64,000 bases of DNA from Tetramitus jugosus (lineage: Eukaryota; Heterolobosea; Eutetramitea; Acrasida; Vahlkampfiidae). Positions within the stretch are counted from its first letter, which is position 1; every line of letters starts with the position of its first letter. The stretch is from contig OW569352.1 in assembly GCA_937625935.1 (NCBI GenBank), positions 310,001 through 374,000 of the forward strand. Reading direction: 5' to 3'. Below the pieces are notes generated by a model. The model saw nothing but the letters and a program-made list of their open reading frames with translations, was not told the origin of the DNA and ran no database searches. Below are positions 1-10,216 of the stretch, one piece after another. A program made the translations under genes and the position numbers.

Positions 1-1185
1 AATTCTGGGTTCGTTTTCAGAAAGTCAAAAAAAACCGACAAGAAAAAATCAAATAAGAACATCACACACGAGCTTGAACACCGAACCAGAAGACACACAC
101 ATAGTTAACTTCTCACACGCACAACACAAGCACATTGAACTTACGATACACTCATACATACCATACATTGAATTCGTCAGTTCCACACATTTACTCCTTT
201 TAACGGACAATACAAACTTATACAAGCACAAACAAAGCTTACCCAAACAAAAATACCCAAGCAAACCCCAACACCCCAACAACTTAATGTCCATTTTTAT
301 GCAAAACATCGCTATCAACAACAACAACAACAACATCGACATCATTATTAACAACGCCAACATCATCAACGACACCATCGCCATCAACAAGAACATTATT
401 AGAACCGAACAAGAAGAAGAAGAAGCACAACAAGTAATTATCACCGAACCAGCAGTGGCAGAAGAAGCGGAAGCGGCAGCAGTAGTAGTAGTCGAAGAGG
501 AAGAAGTAGAAGAGGAGGACATAGAGGTCAAAATAGTCAAAGAGGTCATAGAGGAGAAAAAAACTACTACTACAACAACGACTACTACCACTACTGCTAC
601 GACCACACTAGAGAAGGACATTGATTTTAAGAAGTTTAAGCAGGATAAGGATAAGCAGGACAAGGGGGATTTATATTTGCAGTTGCTGTCATTGTTTTTA
701 CTAGTTTCTTTGCACGGGGGGGATTATCTATATTATTGGCAAGGCGGCAACGGCTTGAAGGGCAATCAACAACAACAACAAGAACAACAACAAACTCCCT
801 TGCAACCCCTTCATCATCAACCCCAACATCCAGGACTCAACGACAACAACACCAATAATAATTATAATAGCAACAACAACAACAACAACAACGATAATAA
901 TAGAGTAAGAAGAAGGAGCAACAGAAGCAACATTAGAAGTAGTAGAAGAGAAAGCATTTGCCGCAGTTTTAGTAGTGAATCAAGCGTCCGACGATCATCA
1001 TTTTCTTCACGTCGCAGCTCTTCGTTTAGCTCCTTTGCTTCTTCTTGTTGCTCCTCTAGTTGTTCATTTGTTGCTTGCTGTTAAGCTCACTCCCGGTTAT
1101 ATATATTTTATTAGACAAAGTAGACCCACCCTACAAACTCTACCCAAACAACCCTATCGAATCAAAGAATAATACTACGGAAAGA
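1..1185. repeat. Low-complexity AAC/GAA/AGT-rich region upstream of the DIS3L2-like gene
   Basis: The stretch is made largely of trinucleotide runs (AAC, ACT, GAA, AGT, TCT). Both strands therefore stay open for long distances, with poly-Asn/Thr/Ser in one reading and poly-Val in the other. It could be a 5' flank or promoter of the next gene, or a fast-evolving gene encoding a disordered protein. No conserved domain, clear splice site or RNA gene is visible. Confidence 0.6.
287..1084 (+). CDS. Doubtful low-complexity protein
   Basis: This is an open frame of 265 codons from the first true ATG; the frame runs further upstream but only from a TTG. The product would have poly-Asn, a Glu-rich block, a poly-Thr run, one short hydrophobic stretch (LYLQLLSLFLLVSL), a Gln-rich stretch and an Arg/Ser-rich tail that looks SR-like. 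Nothing resembles a known family. The opposite strand is also open over 49-663, as expected for repeats. The 1.1 kb gap before the next gene is long for this dense window, so a real gene is possible, but there is no positive evidence. Confidence 0.2.
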   Translation: MSIFMQNIAINNNNNNIDIIINNANIINDTIAINKNIIRTEQEEEEAQQVIITEPAVAEEAEAAAVVVVEEEEVEEEDIEVKIVKEVIEEKKTTTTTTTTTTTATTTLEKDIDFKKFKQDKDKQDKGDLYLQLLSLFLLVSLHGGDYLYYWQGGNGLKGNQQQQQEQQQTPLQPLHHQPQHPGLNDNNTNNNYNSNNNNNNNDNNRVRRRSNRSNIRSSRRESICRSFSSESSVRRSSFSSRRSSSFSSFASSCCSSSCSFVACC

Positions 1186-3693
1186 ATGGTTGCTCAACAT
1201 CCTGATTCTTTGACTTCTAATCAACAACAACTTACTACTATTATTACGTCAACAACAACAACAACTATTGAAACAAAGTCCACCTCTCCCATCAAGACAC
1301 AAAAGCACAATGGAGGTGGAAGACAACAACAACAACGAAAAACAACACAACAACAAGGAATTAAAAATGTAACAATTCAAGAAAAGACGGAAGCCAAGCC
1401 GTGCGATGCAGCACAGGAAGGCGACCGCATTGCCCAAAAGAAAATCAATGGAGGCGAAGTTCCCGCTCCAACCAGTCCAAAGAAAAAAGTCCGTTCGCAC
1501 TATGAGGCTCATTTATCGGCCCTAGAAGTTGCCCAGGGTCTGCAACAAGGAACACTATTCCAAGGTCAACTAAGAATTAATTCCTTTGACAGAAATGAAG
1601 CGTATGTGACTGCTCAAGGAGTTGAAACAGATGTGTACATTTATGGAGAAAGCACAAGAAATCGTGCACTTGACAGTGATATCGTCATTATTAAGCTCAA
1701 TCCTGCGAAACAGTGGAGAAAGAGAGAAGGTAAAGATATTCAACCAACTGGCAAAGTTGTTGCAATATCACAAAAACTCAGAAAGCAAAACATTGTTGGC
1801 ATATTGAAGCCTGCCAGAGAAGAAATGTTCGTGACATCCAATGACCAATTTGCTTACTTTATACCCGTGGACAAGAGATATCCGCGCGTCATGATACCAA
1901 TCTCAGAGTGTCCACAACATTTTATGGAGAATCCAGCTGATTTACAGAAGGACCTGTTCGTGGCTTCAATATTGAAGTGGACAGCATCCTCCCCGCTGCC
2001 AGTGGGTCAACTCAAACAGTGCGTCGGAAAGTTTGGAGAATTTGAGACAGAAATCAAGTGTCTTTTGATCCAAAACGATATTCGATGCAAAGATTTTACT
2101 TCAGAGGTCCAAAATGATGCTATTGAATATGGTACTGCTCTTGATAGTCAACTCTTGAACAGTGAATTGAAAATGAGAGCAGACTTGCGTCGTGACAGAG
2201 TATTTTCGATTGATCCTTCAGGATGCAAGGACGTTGATGATACGATGTCGATTGCAAGAATTTCAGATGATATTTATGAGATTGGAGTCCATATTGCAGA
2301 TGTCTCCTTCTTTGTGAAGCCGAATAGTGCTCTTGATCATGAAGCAAGACAAAGGGCTACAAGTGTATATCTTCTCAATCATGTGATCCCAATGCTACCT
2401 AAGAATCTCTCTGAGAACCTGTGCAGTTTGAATCAAGGTGTTGATCGATTGGCATTCTCTGTGTTTATTCAAGTGAACTCTCAGGGTGCCATTGTCACCA
2501 ACTCCAACATTCCATCTGTCAGATTCTCAAAGAGCATTATACAAAATTGTTCCAAGATGTGCTATGAGACTGCCGAAGATATCATACAAGGAAAGATTGT
2601 GGATGCTTCTGACATTCCTGACAATGAGAAACCTGTCAACGATCAATCTGGAATGGATCTCATCAATGATATTTTGCTGCTCTCACAGATTACTACTAAC
2701 ATGAGAAGAGCAAGATACAATCGGGGATTGTTGGACATTATCCACGATGAATATCAATATCACTTTGATGAAAATGGTCAACCAAGTCACACAACAACCA
2801 AGCAATCAATGACAAGTTGTTCATTGGTTGAGGAATTAATGCTACTTGCTAACTCTGTTGTAGCTCAACATTTCTTGTCTACAAAGGACTCCGTATTGAG
2901 AGAGTGTGCAGTGCTAAGAAATCACAAGCGTCCCCTGCCACAGAGACTTTCTGAATTTGAGAAGTATTGCCAAGAAAACGCAAAGATCCAAGTTGACGTG
3001 TCCAATGTTTTGACTTTGAACAACGCCATCCATAAGGTTCACTCTGAAAATCAAGGCATGGGAGCTCTTCTCTTTTATCAAGTGCGTCGAGTTATGCAAC
3101 ATGCTGATTATATCAGATTGCCTGCCAACCCTAGTGATATGTTCCACTATGGATTGAACATGTCATGCTACACACACTTTACATCACCCATTCGAAGATA
3201 CTCTGATCTACTGGCTCATCGTTTGCTCTCCTCGATTGTCTGCTCAACTTCATTCCCTCACACTCCTGAACAAGTTGAGCAAATTTTGTCCACATGCAAT
3301 TCCAAACGATTGGATGTGAAGAAAGTCGAAGAACTCAGCCAAAAGGCATTCTTGTGCGACATTTATGGCAATCCAACCAAGCAACACACAGCAAGAGGAA
3401 TCATCTGTGGAATGAATCAGAAGAACTTAATTGTTTACTTCCCCAGTATTAATTCTGAGATTAGAGTACCATTTGAAGATGTTCAGTCTCTCATCAAGAA
3501 ACGAACCCACAACCGCAAGGAAAAGAAGATTACCATTGCCTGGAACACTGACAACACACCTGACACCACATTCTCCATATTTGACCTCGTTGAATGTGTG
3601 TTGGGCACAAAGGAAACCAGTGAAGCCCAGGTCGAAATCTCAGCTAGACTCCATTACGATATCCCACCAAGACAAGAACCACTCATCTCCTAA
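1186..3693 (+). CDS. DIS3L2: DIS3L2-like RNB-family 3'-5' exoribonuclease
   Basis: An RNase II/RNB exonuclease of 835 residues, starting at the ATG after a Gln/Thr-rich leader; the frame extends upstream only from a TTG. After about 105 disordered residues comes a cold-shock-type OB domain (TLFQGQLRINSF, then the RNRALDSDIVIIKL segment), then the RNB catalytic domain. The metal-binding acidic motif DPSGCKDVDD is complete (D343, D349, D351, D352), so the enzyme should be active. The signature YTHFTSPIRRYSDLLAHRL follows and a short S1-like tail ends the protein. There is no N-terminal PIN domain, which separates DIS3L2 from DIS3/DIS3L1. The family degrades uridylated RNAs in the cytoplasm independently of the exosome. 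Yeast Ssd1-type proteins are relatives, but they have lost the catalytic Asp residues that are present here. Confidence 0.9.
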   Translation: MVAQHPDSLTSNQQQLTTIITSTTTTTIETKSTSPIKTQKHNGGGRQQQQRKTTQQQGIKNVTIQEKTEAKPCDAAQEGDRIAQKKINGGEVPAPTSPKKKVRSHYEAHLSALEVAQGLQQGTLFQGQLRINSFDRNEAYVTAQGVETDVYIYGESTRNRALDSDIVIIKLNPAKQWRKREGKDIQPTGKVVAISQKLRKQNIVGILKPAREEMFVTSNDQFAYFIPVDKRYPRVMIPISECPQHFMENPADLQKDLFVASILKWTASSPLPVGQLKQCVGKFGEFETEIKCLLIQNDIRCKDFTSEVQNDAIEYGTALDSQLLNSELKMRADLRRDRVFSIDPSGCKDVDDTMSIARISDDIYEIGVHIADVSFFVKPNSALDHEARQRATSVYLLNHVIPMLPKNLSENLCSLNQGVDRLAFSVFIQVNSQGAIVTNSNIPSVRFSKSIIQNCSKMCYETAEDIIQGKIVDASDIPDNEKPVNDQSGMDLINDILLLSQITTNMRRARYNRGLLDIIHDEYQYHFDENGQPSHTTTKQSMTSCSLVEELMLLANSVVAQHFLSTKDSVLRECAVLRNHKRPLPQRLSEFEKYCQENAKIQVDVSNVLTLNNAIHKVHSENQGMGALLFYQVRRVMQHADYIRLPANPSDMFHYGLNMSCYTHFTSPIRRYSDLLAHRLLSSIVCSTSFPHTPEQVEQILSTCNSKRLDVKKVEELSQKAFLCDIYGNPTKQHTARGIICGMNQKNLIVYFPSINSEIRVPFEDVQSLIKKRTHNRKEKKITIAWNTDNTPDTTFSIFDLVECVLGTKETSEAQVEISARLHYDIPPRQEPLIS

Positions 3694-3823
3694 AATCACT
3701 CCTTTATATAAACAATTTACAATATTTACTTTTTCAAAGAATGATTTGCCGAACTTTGCATTCCTCCGAAAAATCACACAAAAAACCAACTCAAATACCA
3801 CTCTTCAGAAGAATAGCAACAAC

Positions 3824-4192
3824 ATGAATGTGCAAACAAGACAAGCAAAACAAATCACGGGAGGAACAGCACCAGAGAGAGGAAGTTTCCCACTAGATCA
3901 TCTCCATGAATGCGACAACACTGTCTTCGAATACTATGTCTGTCTCAAAAAGAACAAGTACTTTGCTCAAAAGTGTAGAGTAGAGATGAGAAGTTATTTG
4001 GAGTGCAGAGTCGATAAGAAGCTCATGTCACAAGACGATTATCGTACTGCCAATTTACCCGATGTCAATGCTCCGGTTATTGATTTTGATATTGAGGATT
4101 TGAAGAAGCAGAGAAAAGCGGTGCGTAGAACGGAGCGTGTCGGAGGTGTTGGTGGATCTGGTATCGATTGGAATGAGAAGATGAAACAGTAG
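3824..4192 (+). CDS. COX19: COX19 cytochrome c oxidase assembly protein (twin CX9C)
   Basis: A protein of 122 residues. The N-terminal PERGSFPLDHLHEC matches the COX19 signature and is followed by two CX9C motifs (CDNTVFEYYVC and CRVEMRSYLEC). COX19 is a soluble protein of the mitochondrial intermembrane space that helps deliver copper for complex IV assembly, folded by the MIA40 disulphide relay. I chose the ATG just before NVQTRQAK, because upstream sequence in this frame is the shadow of the DIS3L2-like gene. It lies 130 bp downstream of that gene on the same strand. The C-terminal tail beyond the CHCH fold (about 50 residues, basic then Gly-rich) is longer than in yeast. Confidence 0.9.
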   Translation: MNVQTRQAKQITGGTAPERGSFPLDHLHECDNTVFEYYVCLKKNKYFAQKCRVEMRSYLECRVDKKLMSQDDYRTANLPDVNAPVIDFDIEDLKKQRKAVRRTERVGGVGGSGIDWNEKMKQ

Positions 4193-4532
4193 GAGAGTAG
4201 TGTGGTTGAACCAACTGTAAACATGTTGATTGATGGTGGTGATGGTAAAATAGTAACAATGTTGTTGAACAAATCAAGGAATGATGAAATTAGATTGTCG
4301 GTAGATTGTTGCTTGATAGAATGTTTGGAAACGCGAAATGAAGGTTTATATATGGTAATGGCGTGGTATGATAGATGAGAGACATTGGGATGTGAGAGAA
4401 CAATGCACAAAAGATGTGATAACCACGGATGCACACTCTAGAGAAGGGAATGAATCAAAGATACATGCGCAATCGAAACAGAAAGCATTCATACTGTAAA
4501 TGTTCAACGAATGTAAGAACACTCGATTGTTT
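4193..4532. other. Intergenic, convergent 3' ends
   Basis: This 340 bp stretch lies between the COX19 stop and the DRC2 stop on the other strand. It is GT-rich and A-rich. Antisense ORFs through it carry no recognisable domain. I see only 3' untranslated sequence. Confidence 0.6.
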
Positions 4533-6077
4533 TTATTGTCGAATTGGAATCTTGTTGTTGTTGTTCTGTACAGTGATGATTTCAACGTTTTCAGTTGTAG
4601 ATTTCGTTCTTCGTTTGCTGTGGTCTAATGGCTCAATAATGAGCAATGGATTCTTCCGAGCAAGAACATCCTCATTCACAGATATTCCATCGAGATAAGA
4701 TTTCAGCATGTGCCTTAACTTCTGGTTTTGTTCGACAAGATGCTCCTTCTCCTGTTTCAATGCCACTTTGTCCAGAAGCACTTTGTTAAATTTCTTGTAA
4801 AACCGCGAGAGAAGTTCCCAATCACTTTGTGGAACATCTTCTTGGTTCATTCCTTCATGAAGTTGGGCCATCATTTGATCTTCATCCACTTGCTCCTGGT
4901 TCATATCATCATGGCTTGTCATATCCTGGGTCGAGTTCGTCAGGTCCATATCGGACTCAAATGGAAGAATTTTCTCTCTTTCTGTCTCATATTTTCGACA
5001 TAACTCGGCCAATTGAAGTATTCTCTTTGCTTTCTGTAGCTTCTCCTCGAGGGTATCACTTGTTGTCTTGGCCATTTTGACCAGTTCCGCCAGTCTCTTC
5101 TTTTCTGATTCTCTGAAACGAGTCATCTTCTTCTTTAGTTCTTTGAAGTGATGAGAAAGTTGTTCTTTTTCGTAGGTTAACTGTTTGTTTCTCTCTTCAT
5201 ATTCTCTGAGGTTATTCAGCCATTTTGCTTTCCAATGTGCCAAATTCTCTTCCAAGGCTTTGATCTTTAATGTTTTCGCTTTAATCTTTTCAGTTTGTTC
5301 GTCATCTTGTTTGTTCAGAAGGATATATTTGCTGTGAGTCGCCTGCATTGTCTCCACAAAGTTTCTATTGTCAACTCTGGAGATAGACTTATATCTCTCT
5401 ATTATACCCTTCATTCGACCCTCCATCATTGTAAAATCTTCACTGTACTGCCCCTTAATGGCTTCTTTCAATCTATTATGCTCCTCTTTCATTTCTTGAT
5501 CAATTTTGTTGGCCCTTTTCTCCATTTCCATCTGAATTTCCATACACTCCAACTTATCTTCCTCATGGTTCTCTTCAATTTCTCTTTTTTCCTCTTCGAA
5601 CTCTTGTTTTAATAGATACAAATCGTTGTTGAATTCTTCCTGAAGTGTTTGAATCCTCCTTGTTTGTAAATTTAGGAGTTCGTCTATATGCTGCAAATGA
5701 GTGCGTAATGCAAGTCTAAATTGTTCCTCAGATTCATCCAAGTCTCTATACAACATCTGTATCACAGCATCCTTTCGGTCCACTTGTCTATCATGCTCTT
5801 GGGCCGCAATCTCAATCTCCTGCTGCAACTCATCAACTTTAGACTGTCTCAACAACTTTAACCAATTGTTCTTAATCTTAAATTCGTTAAATTTTGAATA
5901 TCTTTGTTCTTCGGCCCTTGTTGCATTCAATCTCTCTCGTAAGTGTTCTTCTCTCTTTCGTTTCGCCTCCTCTGCTTTCAATCGCCTCAAATCATCAATC
6001 GAATTAGGTATATCCCCAATAGGTATTGGTTCTACTTCATCGGCTGTTCCCTTTACTTGCTTACCTGCTATAGTCAT
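4533..6077 (-). CDS. DRC2: Dynein regulatory complex subunit 2 (CCDC65/DRC2), axonemal coiled coil
   Basis: A protein of 514 residues, almost entirely coiled coil between about residues 25 and 400. The DRC2 core signature is visible: NNWLKLLRQSKVDELQQEIE, then the VDRKDAVIQML block, then EQFRLALRTHLQHIDELLNL. A second helical region near residue 430 (WELLSRFYKKFNKVLLDK) is also typical of the family. DRC2 pairs with DRC1 at the base of the nexin link between outer doublet microtubules and is needed for normal ciliary beating. Its presence says the organism builds motile 9+2 flagella. The C-terminus ends in an Asn run. The ATG lies 144 bp from the divergent gene that starts at 6222. Confidence 0.9.
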   Translation of the reverse strand: MTIAGKQVKGTADEVEPIPIGDIPNSIDDLRRLKAEEAKRKREEHLRERLNATRAEEQRYSKFNEFKIKNNWLKLLRQSKVDELQQEIEIAAQEHDRQVDRKDAVIQMLYRDLDESEEQFRLALRTHLQHIDELLNLQTRRIQTLQEEFNNDLYLLKQEFEEEKREIEENHEEDKLECMEIQMEMEKRANKIDQEMKEEHNRLKEAIKGQYSEDFTMMEGRMKGIIERYKSISRVDNRNFVETMQATHSKYILLNKQDDEQTEKIKAKTLKIKALEENLAHWKAKWLNNLREYEERNKQLTYEKEQLSHHFKELKKKMTRFRESEKKRLAELVKMAKTTSDTLEEKLQKAKRILQLAELCRKYETEREKILPFESDMDLTNSTQDMTSHDDMNQEQVDEDQMMAQLHEGMNQEDVPQSDWELLSRFYKKFNKVLLDKVALKQEKEHLVEQNQKLRHMLKSYLDGISVNEDVLARKNPLLIIEPLDHSKRRTKSTTENVEIITVQNNNNKIPIRQ

Positions 6078-6221
6078 ATCTCCTCTTTATTTCTTGCTCT
6101 TCTTCACTGTTCGTAGTGTTTCTCTCGAGCGGGAAATGTTGCTTTAACCGCCGAACCATAAACACCAAAAAATTCAATACACCAACCTCTACGAAGAAGA
6201 ACACAAACAGTCTGAGTGATC

Positions 6222-8033
6222 ATGTTTCCCAATCACTCTCAAAAACAGTCATACATTGACCTTTGGCATGAATTCTGCTTCGAATGCCAAAAGCTTTCTC
6301 TTGTTGAAAATCTTTCTCCTATTCCACTCAAGAAGGCCTTTCAATCCTTGTCGGACAAGAGTCTCACTCTACTAGTAGATGTCGATGCGGTTGATGGTCT
6401 TGAGAACAATGGTGACGATGATGATTCAGTCTTCTCCTCTGGTCTCCCTCTCAAAGCCAATGTCGCTATTTCTCCGACAACAGATCGAAAAACGCGGGAA
6501 GCACTCTTGTCGTTGCAACAGATGGATATGAGTCGGTTTATGGACCACTCTCAGAATTATGTTTGGATACTAAAGAGTGCATTGACCAATTTGGACCAAT
6601 TGTTTATCAATCGAACACCACATGTGACAAACTATCATAATGATAGCAGTAGAAGTGATGAATATGGTGATAATAATAATAATAGTAGTAGTAGTAGTGG
6701 TAGTAGTAGTAGTCGGAGTGGTGAAGATGATGATCAAGTGCAATCATGTTGGATCACATTGTCCAATCATAGAGTAAGAGACGAATTGGAACAAATCATG
6801 TATCAGCTTTCATCTGCCTACTATCAATTGTTTCACGAGTACTATAATTATGATGACCGAGAGGATGAACATGCTCGGTTCATGCTTCAAGAAGATGAGA
6901 ATTATGACGATAACGAGTATGAAGATGATGAAGATGTGGTGGACAATACACAACAAGATTGGTTGTGCAAAAACAAAAATTATCATTGTGGAATGAAAAC
7001 GAGTGAAATGTCAAAATATGGCTATTCTAGTGGAAGTGAAAGCGATGGTGAAGATATGGATTATTTAGGTTATACAATGATGGATCAATCGATTGTGATG
7101 GACGATGTTGATGTGGCAGAGTTCTTTGCTGATTACACGCTATCGACCAATTCAAAGAAAGAGGAAACAAAGTTTGAAAAGTATGAACAGTTGATGAAAA
7201 GTGTGCAAACGACGATACAGGTGCTGTCTTCTCTCGGATGGCTCTTTTATGGAGTGTACTGTGCACACTATCGATATAAGCGAAGAAAGAGGCATGATGA
7301 GCGAATTTTAAGCTTGACGCGGCAGCAAAACATTGATGCATCAATGATACCGCACCAGTTCGAAATTTTTGAATCTTCCATGACATTCTTGGGTGTGTTT
7401 AGTGAATTGTATCGTATTCATCGTATCGTTACTTCATTCTGGTGGAATGGTGGTATGGTTGGCGTGTTGAATTGGCTTGTTGTCAAGTGGATTCTTCGCA
7501 AGTTGGCACCTATTTCTCTCAAGTGGAGTCTAAAATACCTCGAGCAAGACAATACAGAAAACGATGAGCAAGAGGAAATGAAGAGACCCTCTCTCACCCC
7601 CATTATTACCAGCCCTAATGTTAAACGAACGCCAACAATTCAAAGAATTACACCACGGAAACCAAAGAAGACTGTACAAATTTGTACCTCGGATTTCGTC
7701 ATCCCTTGTCAGCGGTCGGGTGTGGCCATCACGAATCCAGTTGCCAGTGACCTAGAGTGTGTCTCTGAGTCCAAGGAAAGTGATTCGCTAAAGACAGCTC
7801 TCATACGAGTCATGGATATGTTGCGGAGGCACAAACTGTGCCGCGAAAGAATCGAGTGCCAGTTGCGAAACCTCAATGACAAGCAATTGTATGTGAACTG
7901 TCCCAAACCTTTGTCTCTCACACCAAAGAAAACGTCTTGGAAACGCGAGCATGTCTCTTGGGAACAAGCCGAAAAATGCAGCCGGAACTTGAACGCCGAA
8001 GTCAACAATCTATTTCAGCAGCATTTCACATAA
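6222..8033 (+). CDS. Unknown acidic protein with hydrophobic segments
   Basis: I do not recognise this 603-residue protein. The start is the first true ATG (MFPNHSQKQSYIDLW). Residues about 140-175 are Asn/Ser repeats (AAT, AGT codons), and residues about 205-245 are strongly acidic (Asp/Glu/Asn). After an alpha-helical stretch ending SVQTTIQVLSSLGWLFYGVY comes a basic patch, YKRRKRHDER. A second hydrophobic region (SFWWNGGMVGVLNWLVVKWI) is followed by another basic region. The C-terminal 150 residues are Ser/Thr/Pro- and Lys-rich with helical content. The two hydrophobic stretches could be membrane segments or buried helices. A divergent promoter of 144 bp is shared with DRC2, and its stop is 32 bp from the convergent MYB gene. 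Confidence 0.75.
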   Translation: MFPNHSQKQSYIDLWHEFCFECQKLSLVENLSPIPLKKAFQSLSDKSLTLLVDVDAVDGLENNGDDDDSVFSSGLPLKANVAISPTTDRKTREALLSLQQMDMSRFMDHSQNYVWILKSALTNLDQLFINRTPHVTNYHNDSSRSDEYGDNNNNSSSSSGSSSSRSGEDDDQVQSCWITLSNHRVRDELEQIMYQLSSAYYQLFHEYYNYDDREDEHARFMLQEDENYDDNEYEDDEDVVDNTQQDWLCKNKNYHCGMKTSEMSKYGYSSGSESDGEDMDYLGYTMMDQSIVMDDVDVAEFFADYTLSTNSKKEETKFEKYEQLMKSVQTTIQVLSSLGWLFYGVYCAHYRYKRRKRHDERILSLTRQQNIDASMIPHQFEIFESSMTFLGVFSELYRIHRIVTSFWWNGGMVGVLNWLVVKWILRKLAPISLKWSLKYLEQDNTENDEQEEMKRPSLTPIITSPNVKRTPTIQRITPRKPKKTVQICTSDFVIPCQRSGVAITNPVASDLECVSESKESDSLKTALIRVMDMLRRHKLCRERIECQLRNLNDKQLYVNCPKPLSLTPKKTSWKREHVSWEQAEKCSRNLNAEVNNLFQQHFT

Positions 8034-8065
8034 ATTGAATTGTCATAAATTAGAGCTTTATTGAC

Positions 8066-10216
8066 TTACAAACTCATTCCCATATCTTCATCTTCATGGC
8101 CATGCCCTGGTGGTGGCAGGCTGCTTGAATTGACATTGAATTGTGTGTAGCCAGGTGAAAGCGGTTCTGCAGCAGATGTCGAGTTTTCATTCTCCGTCAG
8201 ACGGAAAGGTCTGGTATTCTTGGACACTACATCTCCAAATAATTGCATGGTCGTGTTCGAATCTATGGCTGATAAACTAGCTTCAGACTCGCTTAGGCTT
8301 GGACTCGAGCAAGAAAGATTTGAGGCAGTGGACACCTGAGCAGCATACGTATAAAAACCAGTATTGGAACCTGTTCGTGAGTGTTGACCCCTCACTGGTT
8401 TTTCAGCACTCGAAGATGCATTGGAATTTCTTGGTGATGTCGACTTTGGTGGTGTTGCAGTCGTCCTGTTCACAGGTGCTGGGACAGTCTGTGGCACTCG
8501 AGGCACATCTCCGGCCTGAATTTGAGACACGATATGCGTGTAGTCCTCCTGGAATTGCTGCGATGAGAGTGTAAGAGCAAGATTGTGCAACAAGATGCGA
8601 AGGCATTCCTTGTCTGGTGGAGACAGAGTGGCCATGATGGCAGCAGGGTTGGATCGTGCAGGATCGAACAAGGCACCCAACAAGGCATAAATCTTTGTGA
8701 AATTAGGTGCATTCGGTGCGGACAGAATTTGACTCACTCGATCTCTTTGACTTGGACGATTATCATCTGCAATCTCTGCTCTCTCTTCATCGTCACTCAC
8801 GTGACCATCATTGGCAGCATCGTCCTGATCCTCTGTGCTCACACCATGAGCAAGGTACTCTTGATTGGGAAGTCTCTGAGCCATATCCACAATATCCTTG
8901 GTTCTCATATTGTCAAACATGTCATCTTCTCCATCGTCTTCGTACCCTTCCATGAGTTCATCCAGTCCATACCAGTCTGCAATGCTCGTGAATCCCTCAT
9001 GATTCGACAGCTCCTCAATCTCATTCTTCAAATCTTGACAATGTTGCAACACAGCCTGAGTGTTCAACACTTTTCTCACTTGTCGATCAAGAGCAGTCTG
9101 CAGCTCACGAGCCGGCAAGTCCTTCACTTGTTCAATAAATGGAATGTTCACAAGTGTTTTCAGAGAAGAGGTATCATAATTGCTAGTGATGGTAGCTCTG
9201 CTGGCCAGTGCCTCCATTTGTTCATCTGATGATGGAACAACAGAGCTGCTGCTACTGCTACTGGCGGTGGTGGTAGCAGCAGAAGGACCGCCCGTGGGAG
9301 GTGGCATTGAGTTCAAGGCAGCATTTTGCATCAGACCCTGTTGAGTCCACAATTGAATCATTTGAGGCGTGGTCAAATAAGAACTGGCGAGTGCCTCGGG
9401 AGTAGAGAAGATGGTAGGAGGTACCAGTGTGGATGAAACAGAGCTTTGAGTAGATGATGATGATGGTGGTGGAGGCACAGTGGCATTGCTGACTGCTGCT
9501 GTAGATGCACTGCTATTGTTATTGACTGGTTTGGAGGAGTTGTTGGCAGTGGAGGAAGATGGAAGAGAAGGTGGAGGAGGAATTGCAGTTGACGCCAAGT
9601 GAATGGCAGAGGCTGCAGTGTTTGCTGGTATTATTATGGGAGGCGGAGGTAACATGGAAAAGTTGGTGGTTGATGATGTATTTCTATTATTATTATTATT
9701 ATTGATGGTATTGTTATTGATATTTGTATTGTTGTTTGTTGTTGTGTTTGTAGTTGTGGAGGTAATGGAGGTATGATTTGCATCACCAGCAGTAGAAAAG
9801 GATGGAAGTGAAGATGTGCTGGTGGGACTGGAAGTGGAGAAGGATGGTGTGTTGGGTGGGGAAGTGGGTGATGCAGAACTGGTGGGTGAGGATGCAAAAT
9901 GGTGTTGTTGATGTTGATTGCCCGTGGATATTCCACCAACCATATTGTTTTGCTTGCGCTTTGATCGTGGTGGTGGAATATCATCCAAATGACCCAATTT
10001 TTGCATTTTGATAAAGTATTTTTGAGCGTGTGAACGAATTTGTTTGCTGGTTTTTGACTTGACAAGTTGTTGAATTTGTTTCCAGTCTCGATTGAAAAGT
10101 TTCAGTCCTTCCACAAATAGCTTGTGTTCTTCTTCAGTCCATTTTTCACGTTGCTTCGTTTGAGTGTATGGTTTTCTTGGTTTGTTTGCTTTTGGTGCTT
10201 TTTCTTCAGCTGGCAT
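8066..10216 (-). CDS. SHAQKYF-class MYB transcription factor, REVEILLE-like
   Basis: A protein of 716 residues with a single MYB/SANT repeat at about residues 20-76 ([19 protein letters not shown], then [16 protein letters not shown]). The SHAQKYF third helix is the hallmark of plant CCA1/LHY/REVEILLE and related amoebozoan factors that bind evening-element-type DNA. The following [11 protein letters not shown] is like the Pro-Pro-Arg segment after the MYB domain of REVEILLE proteins. A long Ser/Thr/Asn/Pro-rich linker (about 95-330), an acidic patch (YEDDGEDD) and a helical block near 500-550 follow. That block ([14 protein letters not shown], then [13 protein letters not shown]) resembles the plant LCL region, an inference made by eye. 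A nuclear DNA-binding role is well supported; target genes are unknown. Confidence 0.85.
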   Translation of the reverse strand: MPAEEKAPKANKPRKPYTQTKQREKWTEEEHKLFVEGLKLFNRDWKQIQQLVKSKTSKQIRSHAQKYFIKMQKLGHLDDIPPPRSKRKQNNMVGGISTGNQHQQHHFASSPTSSASPTSPPNTPSFSTSSPTSTSSLPSFSTAGDANHTSITSTTTNTTTNNNTNINNNTINNNNNNRNTSSTTNFSMLPPPPIIIPANTAASAIHLASTAIPPPPSLPSSSTANNSSKPVNNNSSASTAAVSNATVPPPPSSSSTQSSVSSTLVPPTIFSTPEALASSYLTTPQMIQLWTQQGLMQNAALNSMPPPTGGPSAATTTASSSSSSSVVPSSDEQMEALASRATITSNYDTSSLKTLVNIPFIEQVKDLPARELQTALDRQVRKVLNTQAVLQHCQDLKNEIEELSNHEGFTSIADWYGLDELMEGYEDDGEDDMFDNMRTKDIVDMAQRLPNQEYLAHGVSTEDQDDAANDGHVSDDEERAEIADDNRPSQRDRVSQILSAPNAPNFTKIYALLGALFDPARSNPAAIMATLSPPDKECLRILLHNLALTLSSQQFQEDYTHIVSQIQAGDVPRVPQTVPAPVNRTTATPPKSTSPRNSNASSSAEKPVRGQHSRTGSNTGFYTYAAQVSTASNLSCSSPSLSESEASLSAIDSNTTMQLFGDVVSKNTRPFRLTENENSTSAAEPLSPGYTQFNVNSSSLPPPGHGHEDEDMGMSL

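Noticed and set aside
49-663. Minus-strand frame of 204 codons with long poly-Val and Ser runs
   Set aside because: It is the mirror of trinucleotide repeats on the other strand, with no conserved features.
6660-6725. AAT/AGT repeats considered as a CRISPR-like or satellite array
   Set aside because: They are short triplet runs encoding Asn/Ser inside a coding frame, with no spacers.
9634-10065. Second frame over the MYB linker (His/Pro/Gln-rich)
   Set aside because: It is a shadow of the low-complexity linker and lacks the MYB domain frame.
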